Source: Solen grandis
Taxonomy: Eukaryota; Mollusca; Bivalvia; Adapedonta; Solenidae
Reading direction: 5' to 3'
Assembly: GCA_021229015.1 (NCBI GenBank)
Contig: CM037787.1
Location: forward strand, 33,242,871 to 33,306,870
Length of the DNA: 64,000 nucleotides
A program made the translations under genes and the position numbers. This document shows, piece by piece, positions 26,160-40,741 of this stretch (its first letter is position 1; every line of letters starts with the position of its first letter). The notes beneath the pieces were generated by a model that saw nothing but the letters and a program-made list of their open reading frames with translations, ran no database searches and had not been told where the DNA came from.

Positions 26160-27830
26160 TCGCGAAAAATAAGCGTTTAGTTACGTAGAAAAAAGAAAGT
26201 AGTAGTAGTATGACCCCCTATTAAAAATGACGTCATATGACATCACGATACTTCGGTTTTTCGGATTATGGTTAGCATGGGGGGAATAAACAAAAAATTC
26301 ACACCTTAGTGTCAAGATGTACCATTCTGTAAAATTGAGAAAAATCTGATCATAAATGGCTGTTGTAGAGCGCGAACTCCATTTTTCACTATTTTTAGCT
26401 CTGACGTCACGTGGTACGTCATAGGGTGCTGAAAATGCTGTTCTTAAAATGGCGCATACTTTACTGCAATAAACTCTGAAATTTTCATTATTTCTGAAAC
26501 AACTGGCCTTCATGTCGATAATCATTGACCCCAAATTAATATTAAGTGGTCATGCTTTAATGAGTCCTATGACGTCACGATTCAAAATATTTGTAGAAAT
26601 GCTGGCAGTACTGAAACTGTGTAAGTTTCAATTTCTATCTCATCCTGTTGGCTCTTCAATCCTAAAATGAAATTTTCGGTTCCTATGTTCGTATCTTACT
26701 TCAGCCACAGAACTTTCGGTTTTTCGGATTTCGGAAGCTGGCAGGGATATGCCAACCTTAGTTTCAAGGTGTACTATCTGTTGAAAATTGAAGATTTATC
26801 CGAACCATAAATGGCGGCTTGTAGAGTGACGGAACATATTTTTTCAATATTTTTAGCTCAGACAACACATGACGTCATTGGGTGCTGAAGTGCTTTTTTT
26901 TTTCAAAAGGCGTAATATTACTGTCATAACTTTATGAAAATTTTCATTATCTGAAACAAATGGCATCATGTCGAAATCATTGCCCAAATGAAAATTGAGA
27001 TGTATGCTTATGACGTCACATGACGACCATTTGACGTCAAGACTCAAAATATATTAAGAAAATTATGCAGAACTTGCAATACTGTGTAAAGTTTCTAATT
27101 TCTACTCATAACTGAAGCTCTTTAATCCTAAAACGAAATTTTCGGTCCTATGTTCGAATCTTATTTCAGCCACTGAACTTCGGAATTTCGGTTAGCTTAC
27201 AGATGCTTACTTTAGTTTCAAGATGTACCATCTGTGAAAATTTGAAGAAAATCCGACCATTAAATGGCGGTGTAGAGCGTGAACATCATTTTCACTTTTA
27301 TAGCTTGACGTCACATGACGTCATAGGGTGCAGAAGAGGATTTTGTTCAAAGCGCTTACTTTACCTGTTCATAATTCTGAAATTTTCATTATTCTGAACA
27401 ACTGGCATCATGTCGAAAATCAATTGCCTAAAATGAAAATTAAAGAAGTATGCTTTATGACGTCACATGACGTCAGATGACGTCACGACATCAAATATAT
27501 TTAAAATTCTGCAGAACTCCAAACTGTGTAAGTTTCAACTTTCTATATCATCCTGAAGGCTCTTTAAACCTTAAAATGAAATTTTAGGTCCTATGTTCGA
27601 ATTTTTTTTCGGCCACAGACTTCGGTCTTTCGGAATTTCGCCGTAGGTAATGGATATGCACACTTAGTTTCAAGATGTAACATTGTGAAAATTTGAATAA
27701 TATCGGATCATAAATGACGGGCTGTAGAGCGCGAACACCATTTTTAATTTTTTTAGTGTGAACGTCATGTGACGTCATAGGGTTGCTCAAAAATCATTGG
27801 AATTCAACAATTCATAACGTGACTAATAAG
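26160..27830 (-). repeat. CRE-palindrome tandem array, family 1, minus orientation
   Basis: About four units, the reverse complement of the 6.7-8.8 kb array. The GTAGAGCGCGAAC block recurs near 26366, 27270 and 27724, with a variant near 26820. The 117-codon minus frame at 26181-26534 is one unit read through and is not a gene. Confidence 0.8.
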
Positions 27831-27895
27831 CATAAAAATTCTCGTCCTAGGAATATTGCAACATATAAAACTAAGCGTTTAGTTAGGAAGAAAAA

Positions 27896-27960
27896 AAAGA
27901 ATAATAATAATAATAACTAGAAATTTCGTTTGTTGAACAAACGATAGGACTTTTTTGCCC
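27896..27960 (-). repeat. Terminal hairpin module, minus orientation
   Basis: An AATAATAATAATAA tract, CTAG at 27917-27920, stem CGTTTGTT / AACAAACG at 27927-27943, then ATAGGACTTTTTTGC. Confidence 0.7.
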
Positions 27961-27974
27961 TGCACCTTACGTAG

Positions 27975-29160
27975 TTAATCATCTTGGGATGTCAGACAAG
28001 CTTGAAATGGACATGCACCTGTTAATGATATCAATCTATATGTTTAAAAACTATGGAGATACAGTACAGAACTATCAGCTGTAGGCTATACTGGTGACAA
28101 TATCAGTTGAATGTCTGGTGACGTCTGACGAAAAATATCACTGCATTGCAAAGTCGTTGTTTTAATTTTATCCCCATTAATAGTTCAGTCCGGTAGTTAC
28201 ATTTTCATCACATAAAAAATTAAAAGACATAAATGAGTGGAGGGAAAGGTGTCCTCCAAGGTTCAATGCCAGGCCTTTTTTATTTTTGCATGCAGAAATT
28301 ATTATTTTCTAATTTAACTTTTCTATTGAAAGTCTAATTTTTAAAATGCTAGGTTACCATTCAAATAGGTCTTCAAATTATCTACTTTTCATACGCTTTA
28401 ATGTATAATCTTAATTGTTAACAGTTATCGAGATAAAATAAAACGGCGAATCATTGAGGAAATCATCAAATATCGAGTCAATTTATGTTCATGTCATTGG
28501 TTTTTGCCACTTAACTTTGTCATTTCTGAAACTGATTTTCAATTGCTGCTATACCTTATTGAAAGGTACAAATGTGCTCTAAAACACTTGTTCATATTGT
28601 TATTTTAAAAAATCAATTTCTACATGGCAAAGACGTTAAGAATAACTGCAGTAAAGCAAGGACAAAATGGTTATTGCGGATCTATTATTTTTATAATATC
28701 TTCTTCAGTGAAGTCTAATTTTATAATGCTGGGTACCTTTTGAAAGGTCTTCAATTCGATACATATCGTACGCTTTATTATGAACTTATTGTTTAACTGT
28801 TTTCGATATAAAGCTGTTAAACCTCGAGATACTGCAAAATTTTCAATAGAAGAATAGTCATTTCTGATTCGACCTTACAAATGCTGCATTTCAGCAGAAA
28901 GTTAAGAATGTGCTCTAAAATAATTTGCTATATTATTATCAATCAAAATTCAATTACTTTACGCGTATCAGTTGTGAAAATGCTTTTTGGGGGTCATAAT
29001 ATTAGTTTCACCAGCATAATAAATCCGTTTCAGGCTGATCTTCAAAAACCGGATGTCATCTGAAAGGTCTTTTTGAAAGTTCTATATATAATAATACCCA
29101 TAGTCTCTTGATAGAATATATATTTAGTTATGAGATATGAGCTACCAAAGAAAAGAAGTG
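27975..29160. repeat. Degenerate repeats, no gene
   Basis: Two diverged direct copies of a block built on 'gaagtctaattttataatgctgg' occur near 28330 and 28705, related to 240-420. No coding exon is visible. Confidence 0.4.
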
Positions 29161-29164
29161 GCTC

Positions 29165-29832
29165 CGTAATCGCTCACATGAGAAACATTGTTCTCAATGG
29201 CCTATTTTTGTCCCCCAAATGAACTTGTTCACGTCTTTCTTGCTAATAAACATTTGAACAAGTTTTGTGTTGATTGGATCATAAATATGGCTTTCTATGA
29301 GTGTAAACAAGATTTTACATCAATTTTGACCTCGTAACTTTTTGACCCAAACGTGACCAGTTCGAACTTTTTTTCAAGCTTTCATGAGATTAACATTTTG
29401 ATAATGTTTGGTGATGATTTGTTCAAAAATATGGCCTGTAGAGTGTTAACAAGACAAAAAAAACTGAATAGTGCTAACACAAGTTTTATGATTTGACCTA
29501 GTGGACCTAGTTTTGTTAACCACATGACCCAGTTTCTAACTTGGTCCAAGATCTACATGCAGATTACATTCTGGCCAAGTCTGGTAGGTAATTGGCTTTT
29601 AATTATGGCCTCTAGAGTGTAAACAGGAATTTTACTTTAAATTGAACCTATTTTTGGTCCTCTTGTCATACTTTTTGAACCGACCATGGCCCAGTTTCGA
29701 ACTTGCCATTAAAACATTCTGACCAAGTTTGGTGAAGAATGGGTAAAAAACTGTGGTCTCTAGAATGTTAACTGTTGACTACGGTCACGAAGCGGCATCA
29801 CGATAAATTCGATGCTCAGGTGAGCTAATTAA
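29165..29832 (+). mobile_element. Dispersed repeat with internal minisatellite
   Basis: Begins TCGCTCACATGAGAAACA and ends GATGCTCAGGTGAGCT. It carries about four units of 120-150 bp with 'gtgtaaacaaga' and 'ttgacctc' phrases shared with 9.6-10.3 kb. Confidence 0.55.
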
Positions 29833-29839
29833 CGATATT

Positions 29840-30840
29840 TGACATATGACCTTGAATTTCATAATTTCCGGAAACGAAGTTACCATTTCACAATGGAACA
29901 CGTATCTGCCATGTTGTGAAAAAAATATGCAAATCGGTCTAAAAGTAGCTCCTGTAGGGCTAAAACCCTCTATTTTAATTAATGTTTGGTAATTATGACG
30001 TCATATATAGTCGAATTTCTCGCATGTAAAAAGTAAAATCAGGATTACCAGATGCTATCCAAATTTCAGCTTTATAGCACATCTTGAAGCGAAGTTATGC
30101 TTAAATGAATTTTGACTTTTTGGTTTATCTTGGGTTCAGCCATAGTTTCCTGGTCTTTTCATATTTTCAATTTGGAGAGTATGCAAATCTAGGTACCTAA
30201 TGTACACATTCTGTCAAATAAATTCATGAAGATCCGGCAAAAAATGTAGGCTGTTAGACGCGGAAAAACTTTTGTTGCAGTTTTCCATGTAATGACGTCA
30301 TTTGACGTCACTGAAAATTAAAACACTGCAGCTACGAAAAGTGATTCTATTTTGCTGATTATTGTAAATAAATTGAAACGTTCTAATCACAACGGTAACC
30401 TGTTTATTTACACCCCAAATTAAGAAGGAAAAAGAATGTATTGCTTTTGCAATGATGACGTCTTATGACGTTATGTGAGTATACTTATCAGCATGCAAAG
30501 AAACCTTCAGGATTCAGATGCTGTCCAAATTTTACGGTTTCTAGTACCTCTGGGAAGCGAAGTTATGCATAACATCTAGGATCCTATGTTCACATTCTGT
30601 GAAAATTTCATGAGATCCGTCATAAAATGTCGCTGTAGACCGCGAACAAACTTTTGTAGTAGTTTTAGCTTAACGTATATTGACGTCACTAATAGTTGAT
30701 ACAATGCAGATCGAAAGGGACTCTATTTTAGCTGATCACTGAGAAAATTTGGAAGACTTATTTCTAAATTGTAACTTTGTTTATTTCAACCTCAAAAGGA
30801 GGAAAAAAAGAATAAGAATAATAAGAAGAAAATACATGTA
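29840..30840 (-). repeat. CRE-containing repeats, family 3, minus orientation
   Basis: Two units of about 400 bp (29.99-30.42 and 30.43-30.82 kb). Each has a 'ccagatgctatcc' block, a GACCGCGAACAAACTTTTG or similar block, and paired CRE motifs. It ends in an AAGAATAATAAGAAG tract. It is a diverged relative of families 1 and 2. Confidence 0.6.
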
Positions 30841-33800
30841 CATATTCAATAGAGACCTATTTTCTGACAAAATGTCAACTTTGTAATCTCAATTTAGGGC
30901 CGATTGTATAAGTATTTTAATGAAGACGTCCTATTCGAATCTTGGATTCGCACTTACACCTTGGACTTTTTTGATTTTTGAAAAACTGCACCGGGATACA
31001 CAAAAATATCCTATTATTGCACATTCTCTGAAAATTTGATGATAATCGGCGCATTAATAATGGCTATGGACCGTGTATCAAAACCTTTGTAGCATATTTC
31101 AATGTGACCGTCATATGACGTCATAATCCTATGAAAATCTTTGATATCGAAATTTCAGATTCTAAAGAAAAAGTTACTTTCAATTTTTATTGCTTTTTGA
31201 CCATTTTAACATATAAAAATGTTCCTGCAAATATTAGAAAGATATTTGTGTAAAATGAAGTCACGTGACGTTATTTGACGTACATTTTCACAAATTTTTT
31301 AATCGTACAGAGATCATTATCACTGACAAAATTTCACTTTCTATCTCAAATAGGAACCGATTTTATAGCATTTAGAATTTGACGTCCTTGGTTCGAACCT
31401 TGGATTCGCCTTTGAACCTGGATTTTTTTAATTTTGAAAAACGGGAACCGCGTGGGCAACTAATCCTTATATACACTTTCAGTGAAATTTTTATGAAATT
31501 CGGTCTTAAACAATGTCTGTAGACACGCTTACAATCTTTATGGAGCATATGTGAATTATGACGTTCATATGACGTCATAGGTCTTGATAATTGCAGAATC
31601 AAAAAAAGATCAGCTTATCAAAAATATGTCATAAATGTTCATGCCTTTGGTGACTATTTAAAACATATAGAAATTTTGCTTTTAAATATTAGAATATACA
31701 TTTTCATCTTATGACGCATGTGGACTTATATGTCTCATTTTCACAAAATCTTTTAGGCACCTGAGACTATTATACTGACAAAATTTTTCATCTTTCTATC
31801 TCATAATAGGACCGATTTTTAAGCATTTTGAAATTTGACTCCTTGGTTGAAATTATGGGGATTTGCCATAGAAACTGGTCTTTTCGACTTTGAAATACGG
31901 ACACCGGGATGCACAACTTGATATTAATATACACCTTTTCAGTGAAATTTTTATGAAAATCGGTTCATATAACATTGGTCTGTAGAACGACTTAAAATCT
32001 TATGTAGCATATGTGAATTGAGACGTATATGACGTGATAGGTCTATGATTAATTGCAGAATATAAAAAATCAGCAATTGAAACTAAGTCATAGAATGTTA
32101 TGCCCTATGGACTATTTAAACATATAAAAATTTTCTTGTAAATATTAGAAATACAATTTTCATCTTATGACGTCATGTGACGTCATATGTCATTTCATTT
32201 TCACAAAATCCTTTTAGGCACCAAGAAGACTAATATACCGGACAAATTTCACTTTCTATTCTCATATTGGACCGATTTTATAACTAAAAACATGATGCTT
32301 TTAGAATTGTGACGTCACCTTGTTTGAATTTTGGATTCGCCATAGAAACCTTGGTCTTTTCGTATTTTGAAAAACGGGACACCGGGATGCACATCTAGAT
32401 AATTATATACACCTTCGATGAATATTTTATGAAATCGGTTCATAAACAATGTCTGTTGACCGTTACAATCTTATGTAGCATATGTGATTGTGACGGTCAA
32501 ATGACGTGATAGGTCTATGATAATAGCAGAATTAAAATAATTCAGCAATTGAACATAAGTAATAGAATGTTCATGCCTATGGACTATTTAAACATTAAAA
32601 AATTTTCTTGTAAATTATTAGATAATACATTTTCATCTTATGACGTCATGTGGACGTCATATGTCATTCATTTTTCACAAAAACTTTTAGGCACCCAGAG
32701 ACTATTATAACTGACACAATTTTCAACGTTCTTTTATTCTCTTAGGAACCGATGTTATAAGATTTAAGAATTGCGTCCTTGGTTTGAATCTTGGTTTCGA
32801 CATAGAACCTTGGTCTTTTTGAATTTTGAAACGGACACGGGATGGCCCCAAATAGATATTAATATTACACCTTTCGGTGAAAATTTGATGAATATCGGTT
32901 CATAACAATGGATTTGGACCGAGATTACAATCTTATGTAGATATGTGAATTGTGACGTTCTATGGAGTGATAGGTCTATGATAATTGCAGAATTAAAAAA
33001 CAGACAATTGGAATAACATTAAGTAATAGAATGTTCATGCCTATGGATATGTAAACATATAAAATTTTCTTGTAATTTTAGAATACATTTTCATTTTGAC
33101 GGCATGTGACGTCATATGTCATTCATTTTTCACAAAATCTTTTAGGCACCCAGAGACTAATTATACTGACACAATTTCAATTTCTATCTCATATTGGACG
33201 ATTTTATAAGCATTTTGAATTTGACGTCCTTGTTTGTATTTTGGATTCGACATAGAAACTTGGTCTTTTCACGAATTTTAAAAACGGACACCCGGATGCA
33301 CAACTAGATATTAATATACACCTACGGTGAAATTTTTATGAAAATCGGTTTAAATAACCATGTCTGTAGACCGCTTACAATCTTATGTAGCATATGTGAA
33401 TTGTGACGTCATATGAAGTGATAGTCTATGATAATTGCAGGGGGTGGGGGGAAAATATTTAAAAAATCAGCAATTGAAACATAGTCATAGATTGTTCATG
33501 CCTAGGACTATTTAAACAATATAAAATTTTTCTTGTAAATATTAGAATATACATTTTCATTTATGGACGTCATGTGAGTCATTAGTCATTAATTTTCATC
33601 AAAATCTTTTAGGCACCCAGAGACTAATATACTGACCATTTCACTTTTATCTCATATAGGACCGATGTTATAAGCATTAGAAATTTGACGTCCTTGGTTT
33701 GAATCTTGGATTCGCCTTAGATCCTTGGTCTTTTAGAATTTTGAATAACGGACACCGGGATGCTCAACTCTATATTAAGCTACACCCTTCGGTGAAAATT

Positions 33801-34780
33801 TGATGAAAATCGGTTCATATAACATTGGCTTTAGACCGAGTACCAATCTTTTGTTACACATATGTCAAGTTTGGACGTCATATGACGTCATAGCCACATG
33901 AAAATGGTTTAATTCATAAATCCATCAGCATTCGAAGCAAATGTCATATAATTTTTATATTTCCATGGACATTTAAACTTATAGAAATTATCTTGTTAAT
34001 ATAAGAAATAGATTTTATGTTATGACGTCATGTGACGTTCAACATGTGTTTCACTTTTACAAAATCGTTCAGAACTGAGACCTTATGTGATCCAAATATT
34101 AACCTTCTATCTATAAAGGACCGATTTTTATAGGCATTTGAAAATTTTCGACTTGGTTCGAATCTTTGGGGATTCACAACAGAACAACCAAGGCCTTTAA
34201 ATTTTGAAAATGGCCCGGATGCACAACTAGACTTATATATACCCTTCGGTGAAAATACATAATACAATGGCTGTAACCGCGTACCAACTTTTGTAGCATA
34301 TGTTCATGTGTGAATCGTCATATGTCGTCATTGGCTTATGAAAAACTGTATGATTCAAATAAACTTCGTTTGAAACAAAAGTCATATTATTTTCATTTTC
34401 CATGGAGTTTGTGAACAGATAGAAATTATCTTGTTAAATATAAGAAATAGATTTTCATGTTAATGACGTCATGTGACGTCACATGACGTTCATTTTCACA
34501 AAATCGTTCAGGCTCCAGAGGACCTACAAACTGACAAAATATCAACGTTCTATCTCAAATACGACGATTTTATAAGCATTTGAAATATTTGCGTCTTGGT
34601 TCGAATCTTGGATTCGCTATAGAACCTTGGTCTTTTCGAATTTTGAAAAACGGGGGGACCCCCCACCCGGGGGGGATGCACAACTAGATATTAATATACA
34701 CATTCTGTGAAATTTCGATGAATAAGTCGGTTCATAAACCAACTGGCTGTAGGACCGCGAACAAATTTGTAGTAGTTTTC
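30841..34780 (-). repeat. CRE-palindrome tandem array, family 2, minus orientation
   Basis: Nine unit markers (CTTGGATTCGCC-like) at about 30941, 31399, 31856, 32330, 32790, 33241, 33705, 34165 and 34607 give a mean period of 458 bp. Each unit shows an ACCGCGTACAAACTTTTGT-type block, CRE pairs at two positions, and a CTTTCTATCTCATA block. This is the longest uninterrupted array in the window. Confidence 0.88.
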
Positions 34781-34960
34781 AGCTTACGTCATATGAATCA
34801 CTAATAGTTGTTTTTTTTTTTTTTTTTTTTTTAAATCAATGCAGATCGAAAAAGGAATCTATTTAGCTGATCACTATAAAACAATTGAAGACTCTAATCT
34901 CAATTGTAAATTTGTTTAATTCCAACCTCAAAAGGAGGAAAAAAAGAAATAATATGAAGA
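34781..34960 (-). repeat. Family 3 remnant with poly(T)
   Basis: Continues the block order of 30660-30830, interrupted by 22 T at 34811-34832, and ends in an AAAAGGAGGAAAAAAAG tract. Confidence 0.5.
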
Positions 34961-35006
34961 AGAACTAGATTTCATTCGTTGATACGTATGATAGGATTTT
35001 CTGCTA
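34961..35006 (-). repeat. Terminal hairpin module, minus orientation
   Basis: CTAG at 34965-34968, an imperfect stem CATTCGT / ACGTATG, then ATAGGATTTTCTGC. Confidence 0.6.
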
Positions 35007-35009
35007 CAT

Positions 35010-35230
35010 TTGTCAAAATACTTAAAAAAAAGCAAAGAAAAATTAAGAGGATATGAAATTGCAGCCTTTACTTGCTTTTGTATGGCCATACTTAAATGAA
35101 CTTTGAAAAATAAACCGTTTATCTTGGAGGGTAAATGGCAAAAGTACTGAAAATCATTTTTTATAGCGATTTATTTAACTTGGACTTTTTTTATAAATAT
35201 ATGTTAAAAATCAGGAATTTATTTATTACG
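35010..35230 (-). repeat. Dispersed module, reverse of 50760-51000
   Basis: The 'taaaccgtttatcttggagg' block is the reverse complement of a block near 50880. No gene. Confidence 0.45.
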
Positions 35231-37725
35231 CTTACAATCGAATTCCATCCTGTAATAATGGCTGTAGTCCACGTACAGAGTGTGTAGACAACGTCAAGTT
35301 TGATGTCACATGACTTCATAGGCATAGAAAATCAATGAAATGAATAATATTAAAGTATCTCTAAATATAACAAGTTAAATTTTTTCATGCTCCTTGACAA
35401 CTTTGCAACATATTGAAAATTAAGCGTAGATATATTATCATTCTTTTGCATTATGACGTCAAATACGTTAATCCTCACAGGAATTTAATTAAGTCTTAAA
35501 TGACAATATTCAGTCAAATATCAACTTTCTAAATCACCTCGAAGCGATTTTATATGTTTTTTAAAATTAAGTCAATGTCTTCGAAAACTTGGTTTCGCCA
35601 CAGAACATTGCCTTTTCGTCTTGTGAATTTATAAAAACAGGACCCAGGATACACAACTAGAGCTGGTTACCAATACATTCTTTAAAATTTGCTGAAAATT
35701 GGTCCCAATAATAATGCTGTACACCGCGTATAAACCTTTTTGTCTGACGTCAATCTGATGTGATATAACGTTCAATTAATATGGAAATTACATTGCATTC
35801 TAATGCATGTAAAGAATTTATTTACCTTAAGATTTCCATGGTCCTGGAAGTTAACAACATATTAAATTTACGCTTATATATCAGAAATAATTTTTGACCT
35901 GATGACGTCATATGACGTCAAAGAGTTCATCTTCATAGAATGTAAAAGCACTTTGGAGACTTATTTACTTTCCAAATATTAGATTTTCTAACTCATATGG
36001 AATACGTTTTTATAACGTATTTAAATTTGGACGTCAATGGTTCAAAATGGATCGCCATAAAACCTTTGCATTGTTTGATTTGGAGAAAACGGACTCGGGG
36101 ATGATCAATATAAACTATTATACACTTTCTGTGAATGTTTTATTGAAAAAACGGTTCATAAACATTGGCTGTATACCGCGTACAAACTTTTGTAGCATAT
36201 GGCAAGTTGATAAACGTCCATATGACGTCAAGTTCGGCATATGAAAATTGTACGAATTAAAAATATCAACGTTTGAGCAAAAATGTTTATATTATTTCAT
36301 TTCCTTGGACATTTTAATATTTAGAAATTTTCGTAGTAAATATTCGAAATAGAGGTTTAATGTAATTGGACGTCATCTGACGTCACTTGAGTTCATTTTC
36401 ACAAAATCGTTCAGTCATCCATAATACTTCATTATGTTTAAATATAACTTTCTATCTGTACCATTATGGGACCGATTTTTTAAGCATTTGAAAATTAACG
36501 ACTCGGTTCGAATCTTGGATTCTCCATGAACCATGGTCTTTTAGAATTTTGAAAAAAAACTGTTAGCGGGATGCACAACTAGATATTAAAATACAAATTC
36601 TGTGAAAAATTTGATGAAAATCGGTTCATAAAGTTATGCTGTAGACCGCGTTACAAACTTTTGTAGAATATGAAATGTGTGACGTCATATTATGTCATAG
36701 CCTATTAAATTTATTGAAATAGAAAATTATATATTCTGAAAACATTGCCATTAATTTTTTTATTGATTTCGACCTTTCAACATATAGCATTAATCTATGT
36801 TAATGTAGTAATTTTTTTTTCATATAATGGACGTCACGTGACGTCATATGATGCAAATTTTCAAAATATTTTTAAGACTCCGAGAGACCTCATTACTGAC
36901 CCAAATATCAACTTCTATCTCAAATAGGACTGATTTTATAAAAATTTGAAAATTTACGTCTTTGGTTCGAATCTGGATTTGCTATAGAAACCTTGGCAAT
37001 TTCGAATTTTGAGAAACGGACACCGGTTATGGGCATTATACAAGACTCATAAATGTTACACATTCTTGTGAAATTTTATGCCAGATGAAAATCAGGGTTC
37101 ATTAATTATGAATCTGGACCGCGTACAAATTTTGTAGCTTTTTTCACGTGTGACGGCATATGACATCATCGAGATATGAAATTCATAGAATCAAATAAAA
37201 TTCTTGGAGAATATGACATTAAATTCATTGTCATTGGTCCATTTTAACATATATAATTATGTGTTTAAAAATTAGAAATTTGATGACGTCATATGACGTA
37301 CTAGGACGTCCATTTTTACAAAATTATTTAAATTTACGGAGATCTATATACTACAAAATAGATCAACCTTCTGTCTCATTTAGGGACGATTTTTGAGCAT
37401 TTATCAATTTGAGTCTTAGTTTGAATCTTGCATTGCCTCAGACCTTGGGCTTTTAGATTTTTAAAAAAAAACGGGGAAAAAGGGTTGCACAACTTAAACG
37501 TTAATATAACATTCTGTGACCATTGATAAAAATGCGGTTCCATTAATTATGGCTGTACACCGCGTACAAACTTTTGTAGCAGTTGCAAGTGTGACGTCAT
37601 ATGACAGTTCATAGGCATATGAAAATTATTATAATTTTTTAATTACGCGTATGAAAATAATATGTCATCGAAATTTCATTCTCCTAGGTGACGATTGCAA
37701 CAATATGAAAAATCCTTGAGGAGAA
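35231..37725 (-). repeat. Diverged CRE-palindrome array, family 2, minus orientation
   Basis: About five units, more diverged than 30.8-34.8 kb. Marker blocks GTACACCGCGTA, GTATACCGCGTAC and GTAGACCGCG lie near 35714, 36172 and 36646, with CRE pairs near 35903, 36833 and 37284. It ends in an AATAATAATAACTAG tract. Confidence 0.7.
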
Positions 37726-37740
37726 AAGAATAATAATAAT

Positions 37741-37790
37741 AACTAGATTTCTATTTCGTTGATTCGAATGATAGGAACTTCTGAACATTT
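37741..37790 (-). repeat. Terminal hairpin module, minus orientation
   Basis: CTAG at 37743-37746, a weak TTCG / CGAA stem, then ATAGGAACTTCTG. It marks the left edge of composite segment B. Confidence 0.55.
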
Positions 37791-38004
37791 TGATAATGTA
37801 AAGATTAATACCGTTAGAATGGGAATATATATAACATGTATATAGAAAGGAGTATATATTTCCTAAATTTTACTCTTTTTTTTTCGTATGACTTCTCATG
37901 CATGAATTGGTGAAGTAAGCCATATGTCAAAAATAAATAAATCTTTATTTTGTATCGCTTTTTATAACATGACCAATTTTAGTTGTTGTTGTTGTTGTAT
38001 TTAG

Positions 38005-38260
38005 GTTTACCGTCGTTGTGATAGTATTTCCAATCATATAGAATGGGCGTGTGACCGTTCAGATTAATTACAGGTGGAGGAAGACCCGAGTACACAGAGG
38101 TACCCGGAATTTGAACCACGACCTACCGCAAAGACAAGCTGGAAGGCTTCCTCACATGAAAAATCCGAAGTCCCTACCGGAATGCGAACCCACAGCGGTG
38201 AGGGGCTGAGAGATTCCAATTTGAGTAGTCTAGGTACCAAAATATATGTCCTGAAAATCC
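38005..38260. repeat. Dispersed repeat, possibly tRNA-derived
   Basis: Contains GGTGGAGGAAGACCCGAG and 'cacatgaaaaatccgaagtcc', and, in reverse, a GGTTCGCATTCC-like sequence resembling a polymerase III B box. It matches 1905-2140. The SINE assignment is tentative. Confidence 0.4.
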
Positions 38261-40528
38261 CTACAATTAAATTGTTGCATTATTTGGGTCTAAGTTTTAT
38301 GGTTTTCAAAATATAAGCAATTAATCTTTAAACAATAATTCTGCTTATCAAAATTCTTTTTTTTTTAATTTCGTGTACAGACGCGGAATAAAACCATAAT
38401 TGCTTACCATGCATAGATTCGTCACGCGTGAGCCACGTGAGTTAAATTTCAATAATGTTTGTACATACGATGGAGACGACTGTAGTACGTTATAGTTAGT
38501 GTTTATTAAGACGAGAATTTAACAGTTAAGAAGCCAGAACGAACGTAGGCGAATGACGGCTTCTTAACATGTTAAATTCTCTCCATAGTGTTTGAAATTA
38601 TATGTTGTCCAATGAAATATTCCCATTTTTTCAATTTTTTGTCTCCATTTATTAATTTATTCGGCATCAACTTGTTACTAAGCACTATTCCGTAAATCAG
38701 TGTTCTGTTTAAACCAGCTTCAATCACTTCACGGCGCATGGCGTCGAGTTGTGTCGAGAAGCTGAGCTTTATGTGTTCACCAATATGGACTAAGACCACA
38801 ATTACTGCCCTTGGTTACGGTATCGGATGTTCCTATCAGGAAAAAACAGTGACCCTATGTAATGCTTAATTAAGGTGTGTTTTTGACTGAAGACATGCAG
38901 TACACAGTACATTGTATAGAACCCCCCCAGGGTATAGAACACAGTTAAATAGTCTTAAAATGCCCAATATGGGAGGCAGTATGCACAATCAATCTTAATA
39001 GTTTTAGCATTACTGAGAGGGAAGTTTTGAGAAAAATGGTGATGAATGGCCGCGGTGCACTAAATTCTTACGCATGTAAATTGGCCTTAATAGTCAAAAA
39101 GTAGGCAGGTGGGACCCAGTGTTTAAAAATGTACAGAATTATTTCTCTTGAATTGATCTATTTAATTGTGACAGGTAAGTTTGGATGCCTATTTTCCCTT
39201 ACAGAAATTGTCATTTGTATATATGCTTATATAGATACATATTAGTAATTTTAAATTTGTGGTATTCCATATCACGCATGTTACGTGTTATAGGGGGGAA
39301 TGTTTGATGTGATCGCATGAACATCAACAAAAAATAATACAACAGCAACCATAGAGAACAAACATTTACGTCACTAGGCATTTGAATAATCCAAAATAAC
39401 AAAAGAACTCTACCCTTCCGATTAGTTTAGGTTTAAAACATGTATTATTGCCTAAGTATGAGGATTGCATCATTGAGATTTAAAAATAAGTAAAGAGGGT
39501 CTGACCACAAGTTCTAAACAAATTAGTATCGGTATAGCTTTAAAGACACTTGTGTAATTCAATGTCTACTCATGTTAAACACAGAATGGGGCTATATATA
39601 AATAGTTACTAAACAAAAGCAATTAAGTAATATCGATTAAATAAAATTCAAATGAAAAATGTATATAAATATGAGAAGAGAAGAGAAAAAAAACACTAAA
39701 ATCAAGGGTTATTTAAATGAAAAAATAATTAATGTCCATAACACAAACTTATAGGTGCAGATATAAGAACCTTTCTAAACAGTATTCTTTTATTAAAATT
39801 TATCAATAACCACTTTTTTGCCGGAGAGATCAAAAGTCGGCTTCCGGATCAATGTAATACACAGCTAGAGCGACGCATTGACCTTTGACATAACATGTTA
39901 ATGTACGTGATGTAATTCACGCTGGAAACAGGTTGATAGGGCGGGTCTAAATAATCAATACTATATTTGAAATGTGCAGACTGCGTTAAATTTCAAAACA
40001 AAAATTTCAAAACCACCGCTACCGCCGCGCCTGACAGATTTAATTTCTTAATTTCACTAAAATAACACTAATCTAGACTTAATTAAACACTGTCAACTTA
40101 AGAGTTTTACTGCGTTATGCGCGTTATTTAGGAGATGGCGCCATATAAGTGTTACGTCAGCGTGTTGTTAAAGTATTCACACACGTGCACGTGCTTTCCA
40201 ATATGGATGTAACACTAAATTTCGCGAATTTTTTGACCGTCGGCACTCATGTCTTTTTCAGATTTCTAATCAATTTATGTGATGGCTGTTTTTGTTTTTA
40301 TTTTTCTGGTTTAATTAGTTATGACATCAAAAAAAATCAACTGATTGACATTAAGGAAGACGAAAATATGTATATAATAATCGTTTAAAAAAGTCGGTGT
40401 CAGCGGAAGATATCAAGGATAGGAACATCCGGGAAATACCAATCAATCGGAGTTAATACATGACTGTATGTTGTTTGAAAAGTTATTTTCAATTATTATC
40501 AATTCTTGTATTTACCAATTGTAACATA

Positions 40529-40741
40529 GGTAATGGTATAGCTCATTGGTTGGCGCTCAGCTTAATAAGGGGTAGTTCAGACTGATGGCCCGGTGTCGGT
40601 AATGTGACGGGGTGTGGTATCATGCCAACTGGTCTACGAGTGTTACTGTGCTGTGTCGCAATTACTACATTTGTCTCAAGTAGACATGTCTCCATAATGG
40701 ACTTAAAATACTGTCGGTGGGACGTTAAAACCCAATAAACT
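40529..40741 (+). repeat. SINE body without tRNA head
   Basis: Matches the central and 3' parts of the SINE at 45691-46003, ending in a CTGTCGGTGGGACGT block. The tRNA-like part is missing, so it is 5'-truncated. Confidence 0.7.

Noticed and set aside
26181..26534. 117-codon minus-strand open frame
   Set aside because: It is one family 1 array unit read through; the same frame is broken in sibling units.
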